NCBI GenBank assembly: GCA_963743595.1
Contig: CAVURW010000057.1
Coordinates: 1-64,000 of the forward strand
Origin: CAVURW01 sp963743595
Lineage (GTDB): Bacteria; Verrucomicrobiota; Verrucomicrobiia; Methylacidiphilales; UBA1321
Direction of reading: 5' to 3'
Length of the DNA: 64,000 bases
A program made the position numbers and the translations under genes. A model generated the notes under the pieces. It had not been told where the DNA came from. It saw only the letters and a list, made by a program, of their open reading frames with translations, and did not search any database. Below are positions 7,824-17,268 of this stretch, piece by piece (the stretch's first letter is position 1; each line of letters opens with the position of its first letter).

Positions 7824-9598
7824 AGCCCGGCTCTTCCGCTTCGCGATCGACTCACCAGACTGTGCCGTTTCGCCTGAAGCTGATGCTGGTGTTCATGCTG
7901 ATGGTCTCTGCAGTCACCGGCTTGGCCCTCTACTTTGCCCAGCAACTGGAGCAGGCCGACTTTAAGCGTGGCCTTCAAGAGGATTTTCAGAATCGGCTGG
8001 AACTGGTGCTCGCTCCAGAGGATGCCCGGCAGGCTCTAGTTTCGGATCAATGTAGCCACCTTGTTCACTCCGTACGGATTCGTGCAGCTCTGGAAGAGCA
8101 GGATATCGAGGACCTCTATGCCAATGGCAAAATCGAGCTGCGCGATATTCTTCAAGACGAGACCACCCCGGATAATTCGTCCGTTCCAAAAGCGATCTTT
8201 TTCCGATTTCTCCGACCCGACGGCTCACTGATTCCGCTGCCCGATGCCGGAACCAAGCGAGAGCCGTGGGAAGAGAAGTTGGCGAGTCTAAAAATCGGTC
8301 AAGGCCCGCAGCAGGTCGGTTATCTGCCTGTCGGCAAATCGGACGGCACAATTGAGATCACGGAAATCGTGACGACTTCGATCCTGGACACTCAGGGGAA
8401 CATGCTGGCTTCTTTGGTGCTGGGCTTTCACCCAATCACTCCGAGTGGGTCAGAACTTTCAACCGGTTTTTGGTTGGAAAATCAACTCTATATGCCGAGT
8501 CTGAAACCAGTTGAACTACAGGTCCTGGCCGGTCAGATCTCGACCGCAATCCGAAGCACCGACCAGCCCAGCGGTAATCTTGAAGTGGCGATTAGCGAGG
8601 TGCCAACGCTCATCTTTTACAAGATCCTGAACCCAAGGTCGCAATTTCCGCCTGTCTACGAGATTTGTAGCTACTCATTAGCCGGTTCATTGGCTGAACA
8701 GGAAAAGCTGCGCGGGAAAATTTTGGCCATTGGCGCGATCGTCTTCACAGTGGGGCTTGTCGTTAGCCAGCTCTTCTCGGTTTACTTGGCGGGGTATTTT
8801 CAAGCGCTGGAAACGCTTTCGGACCAATTATCCCGGTACATGGCGCCGCAGGTGTATCGATCGATCTCGGAAGGTCGACAAGACGCCCGGATTCAGAGCA
8901 GCCGCAAAAAGCTCACCATCTTCTTCTCGGACATCGCCGGTTTCACGAAGCAAACCGATGGAATGGAGCCGGAAGATCTCGCCTATATTTTGAACGGTTA
9001 CCTCAGCCGGATGGACCAAATCATCCTGGAGCACCAAGGGACCTTCGATAAGTTCATGGGCGATGCGGTACTCGTGTTCTTTGGCGATCCCGAGACCAAA
9101 GGCGTGAAGCAGGACGCCATCGCCTGCGTCAACATGGCACTCGCGATGCGCGCGGCCCTGGTGGAATTGTGCCGAGAATGGGAGGAACGCGGGATCGGCA
9201 GCGGTTTCCACGTGCGCATGGGGATCACCTCCGGGTACTGCACTGTGGGGAATTTTGGCAGCGAAGGCCATGTCGCCTACACCGTTATTGGGAACCAGGT
9301 GAACCTTGCCAGTCGCCTGCAATCGACCGCGAACCTCGGTGAAATTGTGATCCTTCATGAGACCTGGTTGCTCGTTAAGGATGAATTTGATTGCACCGTC
9401 CGCGAGCCGATTACCGTGAAGGGCTTCGATCGACCAATTCTCACCCACGTGGTCCTCGGCCCTAAAACTGCTGCCAGCCCTAAAAAGATCGAAGCAAATC
9501 GAGACGGCTTTTCGTTAATGTTGGATCCTGCACAGGTTTCGGAAAAGGCAGCAGTAATCGAGAAACTCCAAGAAGCGATCAAAACTCTCCAATCATGA
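7820..9598 (+). CDS. Membrane-bound class III adenylate/guanylate cyclase with periplasmic sensor region
   Basis: A 592-residue protein. Residues about 17-40 are the first membrane helix, about 41-300 a periplasmic sensor region, and about 300-328 a second helix (ILAIGAIVFTVGLVVSQLF). Residues about 355-540 form the cyclase catalytic domain. Catalytic features are intact: FFSDIAGFT (first metal Asp), FDKFMGDAVLVFFG (purine-selecting Lys and second metal Asp) and YTVIGNQVNLASRLQ (Thr in the second purine-selecting position, transition-state Asn and Arg). Lys plus Thr favours ATP, so cAMP is the likely product. There is no HAMP domain, but a short linker (YLAGYFQALETLSDQLS) joins membrane and catalytic parts. 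Start and stop overlap both neighbours (ATGA at each end). Confidence 0.9.
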   Translation: MKPGSSASRSTHQTVPFRLKLMLVFMLMVSAVTGLALYFAQQLEQADFKRGLQEDFQNRLELVLAPEDARQALVSDQCSHLVHSVRIRAALEEQDIEDLYANGKIELRDILQDETTPDNSSVPKAIFFRFLRPDGSLIPLPDAGTKREPWEEKLASLKIGQGPQQVGYLPVGKSDGTIEITEIVTTSILDTQGNMLASLVLGFHPITPSGSELSTGFWLENQLYMPSLKPVELQVLAGQISTAIRSTDQPSGNLEVAISEVPTLIFYKILNPRSQFPPVYEICSYSLAGSLAEQEKLRGKILAIGAIVFTVGLVVSQLFSVYLAGYFQALETLSDQLSRYMAPQVYRSISEGRQDARIQSSRKKLTIFFSDIAGFTKQTDGMEPEDLAYILNGYLSRMDQIILEHQGTFDKFMGDAVLVFFGDPETKGVKQDAIACVNMALAMRAALVELCREWEERGIGSGFHVRMGITSGYCTVGNFGSEGHVAYTVIGNQVNLASRLQSTANLGEIVILHETWLLVKDEFDCTVREPITVKGFDRPILTHVVLGPKTAASPKKIEANRDGFSLMLDPAQVSEKAAVIEKLQEAIKTLQS

Positions 9599-10818
9599 GA
9601 CCTCGCCACTTCCTCCTCTTTACAGTCATCCTGTTCTCTGGATTTCAGGCGGCTTCTGCCCAAGATTTCTTAGATAACCTGGGCGATCACCTCAAGTTTA
9701 ACGCAGCAAATGGAGCCATCGCCGGTAAGCTCAGCGGCCTTGTCGATTTCGACCAATACTACGTCCAACAACCCGCCCCCGGCCTGATCTACAGCAGCAA
9801 CAGCTTCCTGACTAACCCACACATCACGCTGAATCTGGACGTCCAAATGGGTAAGCAGTTTTACCTCTTTGTACAGGGTAGTGGTGGCCGCGGCTTTGAT
9901 CCGGGCAGTTATAAGGGCGGGCAAGTGCGACTGGATCAATATGCACTCCGGTACACGCCGCGGACTGACGACTCTTTCAACGTACAAGTTGGGCAATTTT
10001 CGACTATCGTCGGGAACTGGACGTCCCGTCACGATTCCTGGAGTAACCCCTTCATCAACGCGCCTGTTCCGTATGAGAACCTGGGCGGCATCTACGATTC
10101 ACAAGCTGGCACCAATGGCTTGCAACTCAACTCCTGGATCAATTCGGATAAGCGCCAGCAAATCCCCATCGTTTGGGGACCGAGCTACGCCACCGGTCTG
10201 TCTCTATTCGGGAGCCTCGGCACATTCGACTACGCGTTCGAGGTGAAGAACGCGGCTCTCTCGTCCCGGCCGGAAAGTTGGTCCGGCGTCTCCACGGGAT
10301 TCGACAATCCCACGTATAGTGCGCGCTTAGGCTACCGACCGAGCGAGGAATGGAACCTGGGCGTCTCATCGAGCTACGGCACTTACCTGGAGTCAGAAGC
10401 AGAGTCGACGTTTGTGCCTGGTCACGACTTTTCTGACTACGGCCAAATCACGATTGCCCAGGACGCCAGTTACGCGTGGCATCACATCCAGCTCTGGGCC
10501 GAGTGCTACGAGTCACGCTATCAAGTCCCCACGGTAGGCAACCTGGACACCGTCGCCTATTACATCGAAGCCAAGTATAAATTTACACCGCAATTCTTCG
10601 CTGCCGTTCGGTGGAATCAACAGTATTACAACTCCATCCCCGATGGGTTCGGCGGCACCACCAAATGGGGCGGGGATCTGAGCCGAATCGACATCGCCGG
10701 CACCTACCGTTTCTCACCCCACATCCAGGCGAAACTTCAGTACAGCTTTACGGACGAAGACGCTTCCACACGCCGACATAATAACCTTGTCGCCGGGCAA
10801 CTCACGGTGCGGTTTTAA
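9595..10818 (+). CDS. Outer-membrane beta-barrel porin-like protein
   Basis: A 407-residue protein with a signal peptide ending at ASA-QD (residue 22). It contains alternating amphipathic strands rich in aromatic residues (FYLFVQGSGGRGF, YALRYTPRTDDSFNVQVGQF) and ends with LVAGQLTVRF, the terminal aromatic that marks barrels for the Bam machinery. It resembles the general OprO/DcaP-like porin group without a clear substrate motif. Its ATG overlaps the cyclase stop, which makes it the last gene of the operon. An outer-membrane channel coupled to a copper protein and a cyclase suggests uptake or export of whatever the cyclase senses. Confidence 0.8.
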   Translation: MRPRHFLLFTVILFSGFQAASAQDFLDNLGDHLKFNAANGAIAGKLSGLVDFDQYYVQQPAPGLIYSSNSFLTNPHITLNLDVQMGKQFYLFVQGSGGRGFDPGSYKGGQVRLDQYALRYTPRTDDSFNVQVGQFSTIVGNWTSRHDSWSNPFINAPVPYENLGGIYDSQAGTNGLQLNSWINSDKRQQIPIVWGPSYATGLSLFGSLGTFDYAFEVKNAALSSRPESWSGVSTGFDNPTYSARLGYRPSEEWNLGVSSSYGTYLESEAESTFVPGHDFSDYGQITIAQDASYAWHHIQLWAECYESRYQVPTVGNLDTVAYYIEAKYKFTPQFFAAVRWNQQYYNSIPDGFGGTTKWGGDLSRIDIAGTYRFSPHIQAKLQYSFTDEDASTRRHNNLVAGQLTVRF

Positions 10819-10854
10819 GACCGGGCTTTTGAGCTAATTCGTATACCAAAAACA

Positions 10855-10893
10855 AAAGCCGTCGACCGCCCCTTTGGACGAATCGACGGCTTT
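10855..10893. terminator. Bidirectional intrinsic terminator between porin and autotransporter
   Basis: An 11-bp perfect stem (AAAGCCGTCGA 10855-10865; TCGACGGCTTT 10883-10893) with a 17-nt loop, flanked by A-rich sequence on the left and T residues on the right. It sits between two convergent genes and can serve both strands. Confidence 0.85.
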
Positions 10894-10915
10894 CACTAAT
10901 CATTCTTTCGGCTAA

Positions 10916-13900
10916 TTAGAACGAAACCTTAATACCACCCGTGATGGAGTGTTGGATGTATTGGCTTTGTCCGACTTGCACGTCGTAGTTCAGGAACATA
11001 CCGATCGGTACGTTCTGGAACCCGGTGAACACGCTGTTGAGCCCCACACCGACGAGAGCGTAGTCGCGATCGACCTGCTGGGTGCTCACGTTGAATGAGC
11101 CGAACGCAGGAGCACCGACTAGGCTAGTCGCCACTTGTTGATTCGTATCCAAACACTCGTGGTACCATGCCGCTCGGACCTCAGGAATCCACTTCAGGTT
11201 CGGGCCCAGATCGAAACTGGCGTCGAGCTTGGCGCCCAAGTGTGTGCGGAACGAATCGTTGTCTTGCTCAGCCACACTGGTGTCGAAGATCCCCGCCCCA
11301 GATTCCGTGTACGAACCGCGATTCACGTGTGTGTACTGAACGCCAACCTCTGGCGTCGCTGTCACGTTTTTCGTCAAGTTGAACGCGTAGCCCGCTGTGC
11401 CCTGGGTCAGGAAGGAGTACCCATCCGGATCGCTCTTTGCCGTGCCACCAAACGTGCTGCGATGGTCGCTGTACTGGGAAGGACCGCCCGCCACCACACC
11501 ATTGGCCAGCCAAGGTCCGTTGTTGTAGGTCACGTAAGCACCCACGATCTCCGTGTTCGCATTGACCCGACTGCCATCGCTAAAGTTCGCGCCGTCAAGT
11601 GTTCCCCCAACCAGGAAACCGGCCTTCAGATCAGGCGTGAATGCGTAATCGATACCGGCCATCGGCGATCCATTAACGGAATCGTATGCGGCACCGCCAC
11701 TCCAAGCATCTTCATGACCCAGAGAGACGTTACCCGAGAGCCAGACGTCCCATTTATCGGATTGAATCACCGGGGCCATCGTCTTCGGTTCCATCATCTT
11801 GCTCGTTTCGGTACCGTTCATTTGCGATCCCGCGTAAGCAACGAGTTTATCCAATTGGCTATTGGCGCTGTTTACGGATGCCAAAGAAGAATCACCGATC
11901 GTGGCATTTGACACGATAAACCCACCAGCACCTTGCAGGCTTTCCATCTGCTCTTCCAGGTTCGACAAGAAGGTCTGTTGGCTCTGGATTTCCAGGTCTT
12001 GCGCGCCCTGGATGAGGGTGAAGCCGGATAGCTCATTCAGTGCTGCATTCGGATTATTCAAAGCCGCAACGAAGAATCCATCGTAGGCCAGGGGCAATGC
12101 CGACGAACTGGTGGAGTTATCGATTTGCTCGGCCAAACTACGATATTGAGGTGCCACCACCGTCTCTAACGAAACGGCATTGAGCCCCACATTGAAGTTG
12201 TTCCACGAGTAGAAGTAACCACCGAACTCAAACGATCCGGTCTTGTGAGCCGCTGCCGCTTCGGCCGCCGCAACTTGAACAGGAGTTCCCCCGATCAAGT
12301 TCAGGAACAGGTTACCCGTGGCGTTATCAGACTGCAGTGCGTAGGGCTTGCCGGAAACGAGCAGTGCCCGTGCTGTGACGGTCACAGTCGGGGCGATTGG
12401 CGAGTTGAGCTCCACAGCGTAGCCATTCACGCCCGTTACACTGCCGCCGGTCAGGTTTACCGTCTCAAAACCAGTGCTGTCTACGGAAATACCCGTCGTC
12501 GTGCCGTAGATAATCCCCGAGTTATTGATCGTGGCATACACCTGACCTTGTTCTTCTTCTTGTTCGATGAGGATGCCATAGCCATTTGCACCGGAGGGGC
12601 TAGACGCCGAAGCACTGCCTACAATCGTACCCGTGTTGTTGATCGTGACCGACTCTCCTGCCCCTTCCTCGTCGTTCTCTATAAATACGCCGTATGCTTG
12701 CGCTTCGCTCCCCGCAGCAAGCCCTTGAATCGTCCCGCTGTTCGTAATCGTTACGGTGGAGGGCTGTTCACCTTCAACTTCCAACTCAATTCCGGCAGCA
12801 TTCGCGTCGGAAGTTGATGTACTCGCTAATCCTTCGATAAGTCCCGAATTTGTGATATTAACGGATGACCCAGCACTGGCTCCAAACGATTCCACGACGA
12901 TCCCGAAAGATTCCACTCCCTCTTCTGATGACGATCCCGTGGAAATCCCTTCAATCGTCCCAGAATTTGTAATTGTGGTGGTTGCCGATCCCTCACTGTC
13001 CTGCTCCACCAGAACTCCAAACGATTCGGAATAGACAGAGTTGGTCGTGCTTCCGACGATTGATCCAGAATTATTAATCTGGATCGCAGACGTGAAAGTC
13101 GGATCCTCGCCCTGAATGATATAAATTCCAACCGAGGCAAAGCTATTTCCGGAAGCAAGGATCGCACCGGAGTTCGTAATGCTAATATTCTCGGTAGCCC
13201 CGCCTTCCTGAAACACTGTCGCACCGAACGCAACAGCATCAAACTCGTCCGAGTTAGCAGTCGTTACCACGCCAGAGATCGTGCCGCTATTCACAAGCGT
13301 ATCGGATACGACACCCGTCGAGCTTTCATTTACGTTAAATATACTGACACCGGATGCGGTCGCTTCCTCAAACTCCCCCACCGGTGCGTTAACAGAAAAG
13401 GCGGAAATTGACCCAGTATTCATTACCACGTCGCTATTGGTTCCCCCAGTGGTGCTATTGCTGATTCGAATACCAGTAATCCCTCCAAAAAGAAATTCGT
13501 CTTCTTCGCCATTAGAGCCACCGGTTGCGCTGATGGAGCCGCTATTTGTAACGTAATTCACTACGCCGGAGCTTCCTCCCGCCTGCAGCGAGATTCCTGA
13601 GGCGTCGTGCGTGGAGTCGGACACGGCGTTGATCGCCCCGTAGTTTGAAATGATCCCGGAGGCCGCCACGATCACATAATTGTTTGATCCAGTTGTGGTC
13701 AACCCGAGATTAGCGCCCGAATTCACCGTAATCGTGTAGGCAGAGGTGCTGCCATTGGCGTTAAAACTCGAATTCGTCGGGAAATTTCCGCTTCCCGTTA
13801 CGGTGGTTCCGTTAACCGTAAATCCGCCGCTCACAGTAGGGGCGGCCACAAGCGGTTGCGCGGCAAAAACTAATCCCAACGCGATGACGGCGGCACGCAC

Positions 13901-13942
13901 CATCTTCAAGATTTGCTTGGTGCTAAAAATCAATTTTTTCAT
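10916..13942 (-). CDS. Large autotransporter (type Va secretion) with beta-helix passenger
   Basis: A 1008-residue surface protein. The start at 13942 is chosen because GGAG lies 8 bases upstream; an 18-residue longer frame begins inside the leader. Signal peptide: residues 1-33, ending LVAAP. The passenger (about 34-560) is built from many imperfect repeats of the type ITNSGTIxG, a right-handed beta-helix signature, and is rich in Ser, Thr and Gly with almost no Cys. A linker follows, and residues about 740-1008 form the autotransporter barrel, beginning WDVWLSGNVSLGHEDAW and ending SITGGIKVSF. Family role: self-export of an adhesin or surface layer. It is alone, convergent with the porin and separated from it by a shared terminator. 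Confidence 0.92.
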   Translation of the reverse strand: MKKLIFSTKQILKMVRAAVIALGLVFAAQPLVAAPTVSGGFTVNGTTVTGSGNFPTNSSFNANGSTSAYTITVNSGANLGLTTTGSNNYVIVAASGIISNYGAINAVSDSTHDASGISLQAGGSSGVVNYVTNSGSISATGGSNGEEDEFLFGGITGIRISNSTTGGTNSDVVMNTGSISAFSVNAPVGEFEEATASGVSIFNVNESSTGVVSDTLVNSGTISGVVTTANSDEFDAVAFGATVFQEGGATENISITNSGAILASGNSFASVGIYIIQGEDPTFTSAIQINNSGSIVGSTTNSVYSESFGVLVEQDSEGSATTTITNSGTIEGISTGSSSEEGVESFGIVVESFGASAGSSVNITNSGLIEGLASTSTSDANAAGIELEVEGEQPSTVTITNSGTIQGLAAGSEAQAYGVFIENDEEGAGESVTINNTGTIVGSASASSPSGANGYGILIEQEEEQGQVYATINNSGIIYGTTTGISVDSTGFETVNLTGGSVTGVNGYAVELNSPIAPTVTVTARALLVSGKPYALQSDNATGNLFLNLIGGTPVQVAAAEAAAAHKTGSFEFGGYFYSWNNFNVGLNAVSLETVVAPQYRSLAEQIDNSTSSSALPLAYDGFFVAALNNPNAALNELSGFTLIQGAQDLEIQSQQTFLSNLEEQMESLQGAGGFIVSNATIGDSSLASVNSANSQLDKLVAYAGSQMNGTETSKMMEPKTMAPVIQSDKWDVWLSGNVSLGHEDAWSGGAAYDSVNGSPMAGIDYAFTPDLKAGFLVGGTLDGANFSDGSRVNANTEIVGAYVTYNNGPWLANGVVAGGPSQYSDHRSTFGGTAKSDPDGYSFLTQGTAGYAFNLTKNVTATPEVGVQYTHVNRGSYTESGAGIFDTSVAEQDNDSFRTHLGAKLDASFDLGPNLKWIPEVRAAWYHECLDTNQQVATSLVGAPAFGSFNVSTQQVDRDYALVGVGLNSVFTGFQNVPIGMFLNYDVQVGQSQYIQHSITGGIKVSF

Positions 13943-13976
13943 TCTTTTCTTCTCCTTAAATATTGGTTCGCCGAGC

Positions 13977-14006
13977 AAGGTAGTTAAGAGGTTCATGTTT
14001 TGTCAA
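13977..14006 (-). promoter_or_regulatory. Candidate promoter of the autotransporter gene
   Basis: On the minus strand, TTGACA (14001-14006), 18-bp spacer, TACCTT (13977-13982). The -35 is perfect and the -10 is weak. The leader to the ATG at 13942 would be about 30 nt and contains a good ribosome-binding site. Confidence 0.4.
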
Positions 14007-14146
14007 CGGATTAGTGGCATATCTGTAATCAAAGGTTGCCAATTGACTTATTCCCTCGCTAGCCGTCTCATAGGGATGGACGCCTCCCAGCGACGCGAAG
14101 TCGAGCAACTCTCCGCTAAAGTCGCGCTTCCGTTTTCGGCTCGTGC

Positions 14147-14462
14147 GTGGTAGGCGCGGCTGGGGATGGCGCGGTCGAAACCAGGGCAGCTCCATCGATT
14201 ACCACGATCACCGCTCTTACGTGCCCCAGGCGGTGGGATTCTGAACCGAACTGCTACGGCCTCTACGACACGCTTGGCAACGTCCAGGAATGGTGTCTCG
14301 ATCAATTCACCCAAAGCGCCGGATTCCATAGCATCCGCGGCGGACTGGCTGAGCTCTACGGAGAACTTTAAGGACGCCAGCACACGTGTCGGTGCACCTG
14401 AGTCCTACTTCGATAAGTTCACCGGGTTCCGTGTCGTCTTAGAAAAAGACAAGTCTCCTTAG
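14147..14462 (+). pseudogene. Decayed formylglycine-generating-enzyme/SUMF1-family gene (3' remnant)
   Basis: Three reading frames together give the C-terminal half of an FGE-sulfatase (SUMF1) domain. IDYHDHRSYVPQAVGF is in one frame, then PNCYGLYDTLGNVQEWCLDQF-type sequence starting near 14240 in the next, then after IRGG (about 14330) the frame changes again to WLSSTENFKDAS and ends FTGFRVVLEKDKSP at 14462. GLYD-GNVxEWC, RGG and GFRVV are hallmarks of the family. At least two frameshifts and a lost 5' half show it is no longer functional. The 13997-14146 stretch upstream holds only the autotransporter promoter region and unrecognisable sequence. Confidence 0.7.
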
Positions 14463-14520
14463 ATTTCGACTAGTTGTCTGTGCGAAAGGGAAAATCCAAC
14501 GGCCAGTAGACTCTTGTTGT

Positions 14521-16131
14521 TCATTGTGGCTGGACACTTATTTTAGTTTCGCCTGCGTCGATTTTCTGTTCCTTGCCGTTGATCACCAGGGTGAAAGGAA
14601 CATCGCTCTTCACGTCGACGGTTCCGTTCCCGTCGTAAATCAGGTCGGCGGTCACGAGGCCAAAGTTCAAGCGCTGAATGCCGTGTCGATCATGTCGGGT
14701 GAGGTGCCATTCCAGGCGATTCCGCACGCCATCGGGACGGAAGCCGAGGACGTTCTCGATGAGAAGCGTTATGGGGCCGAGTCCCGTCCACCCGACAAAA
14801 TCGCCGCGCCCACTGCTAGCTTCGATTTTCTCCGGCATGTAATTTTCGTAAACCGTATTCGTTTTGTTAAACACCTCCGCCATGGCCCCGAGATATTTCT
14901 CCGTCGCTTCCGTGGCAAACGCCTCCTGGCCACAGGTTTCCAGTCCTTTTATGATCTCGTAATTCGTCGGAGCCCAAACGGCTCCCCGCCAATATTTCCC
15001 GGTCGGGTTATTGTATTCCTTTTCGTCTGCAGCCAGAGCGGGAAAGACGAAGGGCCGCCAAAATTCTTTCTCATCTTTAAGGTGAGCCACCAGCCGCTGC
15101 ACCTGCTGAGGTGAGGCAATGCCTGCGAACATCGGCCAGAAACCGCACGCCGTCTTTTTCTTAAATTGCGAGCCATCCGCCTGCACGTCGTAGTAAAACC
15201 CGTCCTGCTCGTTCCAGCACCATTTGTTGATTCGATCTCCGATGAGCTTGGCTTCGCTCTCGAAATTCGCAGCCTTTTCATCCTGACCTAGCTCGTGGCA
15301 CATCAGCGCCAGCTCGCGGTACTGCATCACCATTTGGCAGGACATGTCCACCCAGCCGGATCCCTTCTTGGTTGGCTTCGGGATGTCATCCATTCCGCTG
15401 CCCAGATCGGTGTTCCAGTACAGGTTATGCGGTGTACCGACGGAGCGACGCCCTTGGTTTTGCCAATCTTGCGGGGCCACATCGGGATCGCCGTCACGAT
15501 TCAGAAACTCCACATATTTCTCCAGCACGGGCAGGACCATAGCGAAGCGCGATTTATCGCCGGTGACTTTAAATGACTCACATTCTGCCCAGGCAAAAAG
15601 GGGAGGATTTACCGAATTCCTCCAGCCATCGGGATCGTTGTAGCCGCCCTTGAAGCCATACTTGAGTTCGGCCCCCTTGTTAACATCGAATTCCCGGCAG
15701 ATGTAGCCGTTCGTGTGCTGGCGACTGTAAAAATTATCGAGCGACGCCACAGCTGGAAATTCGTTATTAGCGTACCGACCAAACATCACCATGAAACAGG
15801 AATCCCATTGAAAGAGGCGATTCAAGAAGCCATTCCCCTGCCCTTGCCAGTTCGAGACAAAGGGACAACCGGGCGGTGGAGTCCTCAGATGGGCGAAGCT
15901 GATTTGCCAACATTTCCAATACATCGCGATCCAGTCGGGGTGAGCATCAAGAATCGGTGATGGAAGTCGATCTTTAACCTGCTCGAAAGTCGGCACGGGA
16001 GAACTCTTATTGCCCGAGCCCTTAAAATAACCGCCAAACTCCGGCAGGTCTTCAGCCCAGGTCACCTGCCCGGACAACGACACGATTAGGAGGAAGATGA
16101 TAGGGATGCATCGGGAAGCGGTCGGTCTCAT
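14521..16131 (-). CDS. Secreted trehalase-like/GH63-type (alpha/alpha)6 glycoside hydrolase
   Basis: A 536-residue exported protein with an N-terminal signal peptide (IPIIFLLIVSLSGQVTWA). The body matches MGH1-like hydrolases of the GH63/GH37 clan: FLNRLFQWDSCFMVMFGRYA, YGFKGGYNDPDGWRNSVNPP, MDDIPKP, KYWRGAVWAPTNYEIIKGL and YENYMPEKI. The acids in WDSC and the DIP region are the usual catalytic-site elements in this clan. A small beta domain (about 460-536) closes the protein. Likely substrates are alpha-linked oligosaccharides, possibly glucosides or mannosylglycerate-type compounds; sequence alone does not decide. No transporter or regulator is adjacent. Confidence 0.82.
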   Translation of the reverse strand: MRPTASRCIPIIFLLIVSLSGQVTWAEDLPEFGGYFKGSGNKSSPVPTFEQVKDRLPSPILDAHPDWIAMYWKCWQISFAHLRTPPPGCPFVSNWQGQGNGFLNRLFQWDSCFMVMFGRYANNEFPAVASLDNFYSRQHTNGYICREFDVNKGAELKYGFKGGYNDPDGWRNSVNPPLFAWAECESFKVTGDKSRFAMVLPVLEKYVEFLNRDGDPDVAPQDWQNQGRRSVGTPHNLYWNTDLGSGMDDIPKPTKKGSGWVDMSCQMVMQYRELALMCHELGQDEKAANFESEAKLIGDRINKWCWNEQDGFYYDVQADGSQFKKKTACGFWPMFAGIASPQQVQRLVAHLKDEKEFWRPFVFPALAADEKEYNNPTGKYWRGAVWAPTNYEIIKGLETCGQEAFATEATEKYLGAMAEVFNKTNTVYENYMPEKIEASSGRGDFVGWTGLGPITLLIENVLGFRPDGVRNRLEWHLTRHDRHGIQRLNFGLVTADLIYDGNGTVDVKSDVPFTLVINGKEQKIDAGETKISVQPQ

Positions 16132-16278
16132 GGGGCTGATTATTATTGGTCCGGGAGCGATTGACGAGTGACGATTGGCACTAGCAGGCAGGGTAACCTG
16201 TAAGGCGGGATTGATCTCCGCCAGCGTTCCGGGGGGCTCGCTAGTCGTAGAATGCCTCCGAAATTAAACGCCTCTCCG

Positions 16279-16917
16279 TCACCTGGTGCCTCTTTGGGCG
16301 CGAATCAAGATCTCAGCGACTAATAGATTCGGGATGAACGAGAGCCAAGCATCAATCACGTAGAGTTCCGTTTGATCGATCGTGATAAAATGGTTGAGAA
16401 TCAGCTTCCAGGTTCGCAAAGTGAGCGCGGCAAAGGTCAGGGCAAAGCTACGGATCATAAACGCTCTGTGCTCCACAAAACGGCGAGCCATCGCGGTCTA
16501 CCACCCTTTCCAGGTGAAGTAAAACCAAAGAGTATCGAGCACAAGAAACGCCATTTTCCCAGGCAGGCCTCCATTCGCATAGAACCCCATAACCAATCCA
16601 ATTGGAAAATTGATGAACAAAATGTTCACCACATAGATTTTTCCAATGAGCCGGTGAATCTTGGGGTATTCCCGTAAAAACTCTTTGGAAAACTGAGTGA
16701 ATCCGGCAAAGAGCGCGATGATAGCTGAAAAGACGTGGATGTAGAATGCGGTCTTCCAAACAGGATTGTGAATGTAGGCCTGTTTCAGAACCAAGAATTG
16801 AACGTCATCCCTGAATGCGGTGTAACCCACAATCGTGCGCATCATCAAAAAGCATGAGATGCTGAGAACGGCGTAGGTGATGGCGATTCGCCCCACGAAC
16901 ATTATCTTTTTGATCAT
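16279..16917 (-). pseudogene. DUF2306 membrane protein interrupted by one in-frame TAG
   Basis: Translated through, the frame gives a 212-residue four-helix membrane protein of the DUF2306 type: AFYIHVFSAIIALFAGFTQF, YPKIHRLIGKIYVVNILF, then RRFVEHRAFMIRSFALTFAA in the second part. The family motif around HRxxGxxYV and the downstream RxWMIRSYALTFAA-like segment are both present. A TAG at 16498-16500 separates them (KGW-stop-TAMARRF) with no change of frame. The simplest reading is a nonsense mutation or a sequencing error. Alternatives are readthrough or reinitiation at the ATG at 16491. Confidence 0.75.
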
Positions 16918-17246
16918 GCTCTCAGCGAATCTACACGGTGAACGAAAACTCCTTCATCGTACCAGGACGGTCTCTCCATCCGGCTGGAATTGGAGCAATC
17001 GCAAATACCCGCCACCACCATAACCGCGCGGAGGCACGACGGTCCCGGCCGCTTTCGGGGAATTATCTTGGTAATTCGCCAGTATCTGGTGCACCGAATG
17101 ACCATCTTCCGCATCGCTCTTCAGATATCGCAAACGTGTCCATTCATGACCAGAAAAATGTCGGGATGCTTTGAAGTGAACTTGCTCCAGACATCTCGGC
17201 CGTCGTTGACGCTGTCCACTTTTGCCAGGGGATAAGCAGAATGCAT
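16914..17246 (-). pseudogene. Decayed calcineurin-like metallophosphoesterase (C-terminal remnant)
   Basis: Reading the minus strand across frame changes gives FTSKHPDIFLVMNGHVCDI (the GH metal-binding segment of the family), then DGHSVHQILANYQD, then GYGGGGYLRLLQFQPDGETV, then YDEGVFVHRVD. These are consecutive elements of the C-terminal half of secreted calcineurin-like phosphoesterases. They fall in different frames, so at least two frameshifts are present, and the N-terminal metal-binding half is missing. Its end overlaps the start of the DUF2306 gene by 4 bases. Confidence 0.65.
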
Positions 17247-17268
17247 GTGATGGCGAAGCTATTTATGA

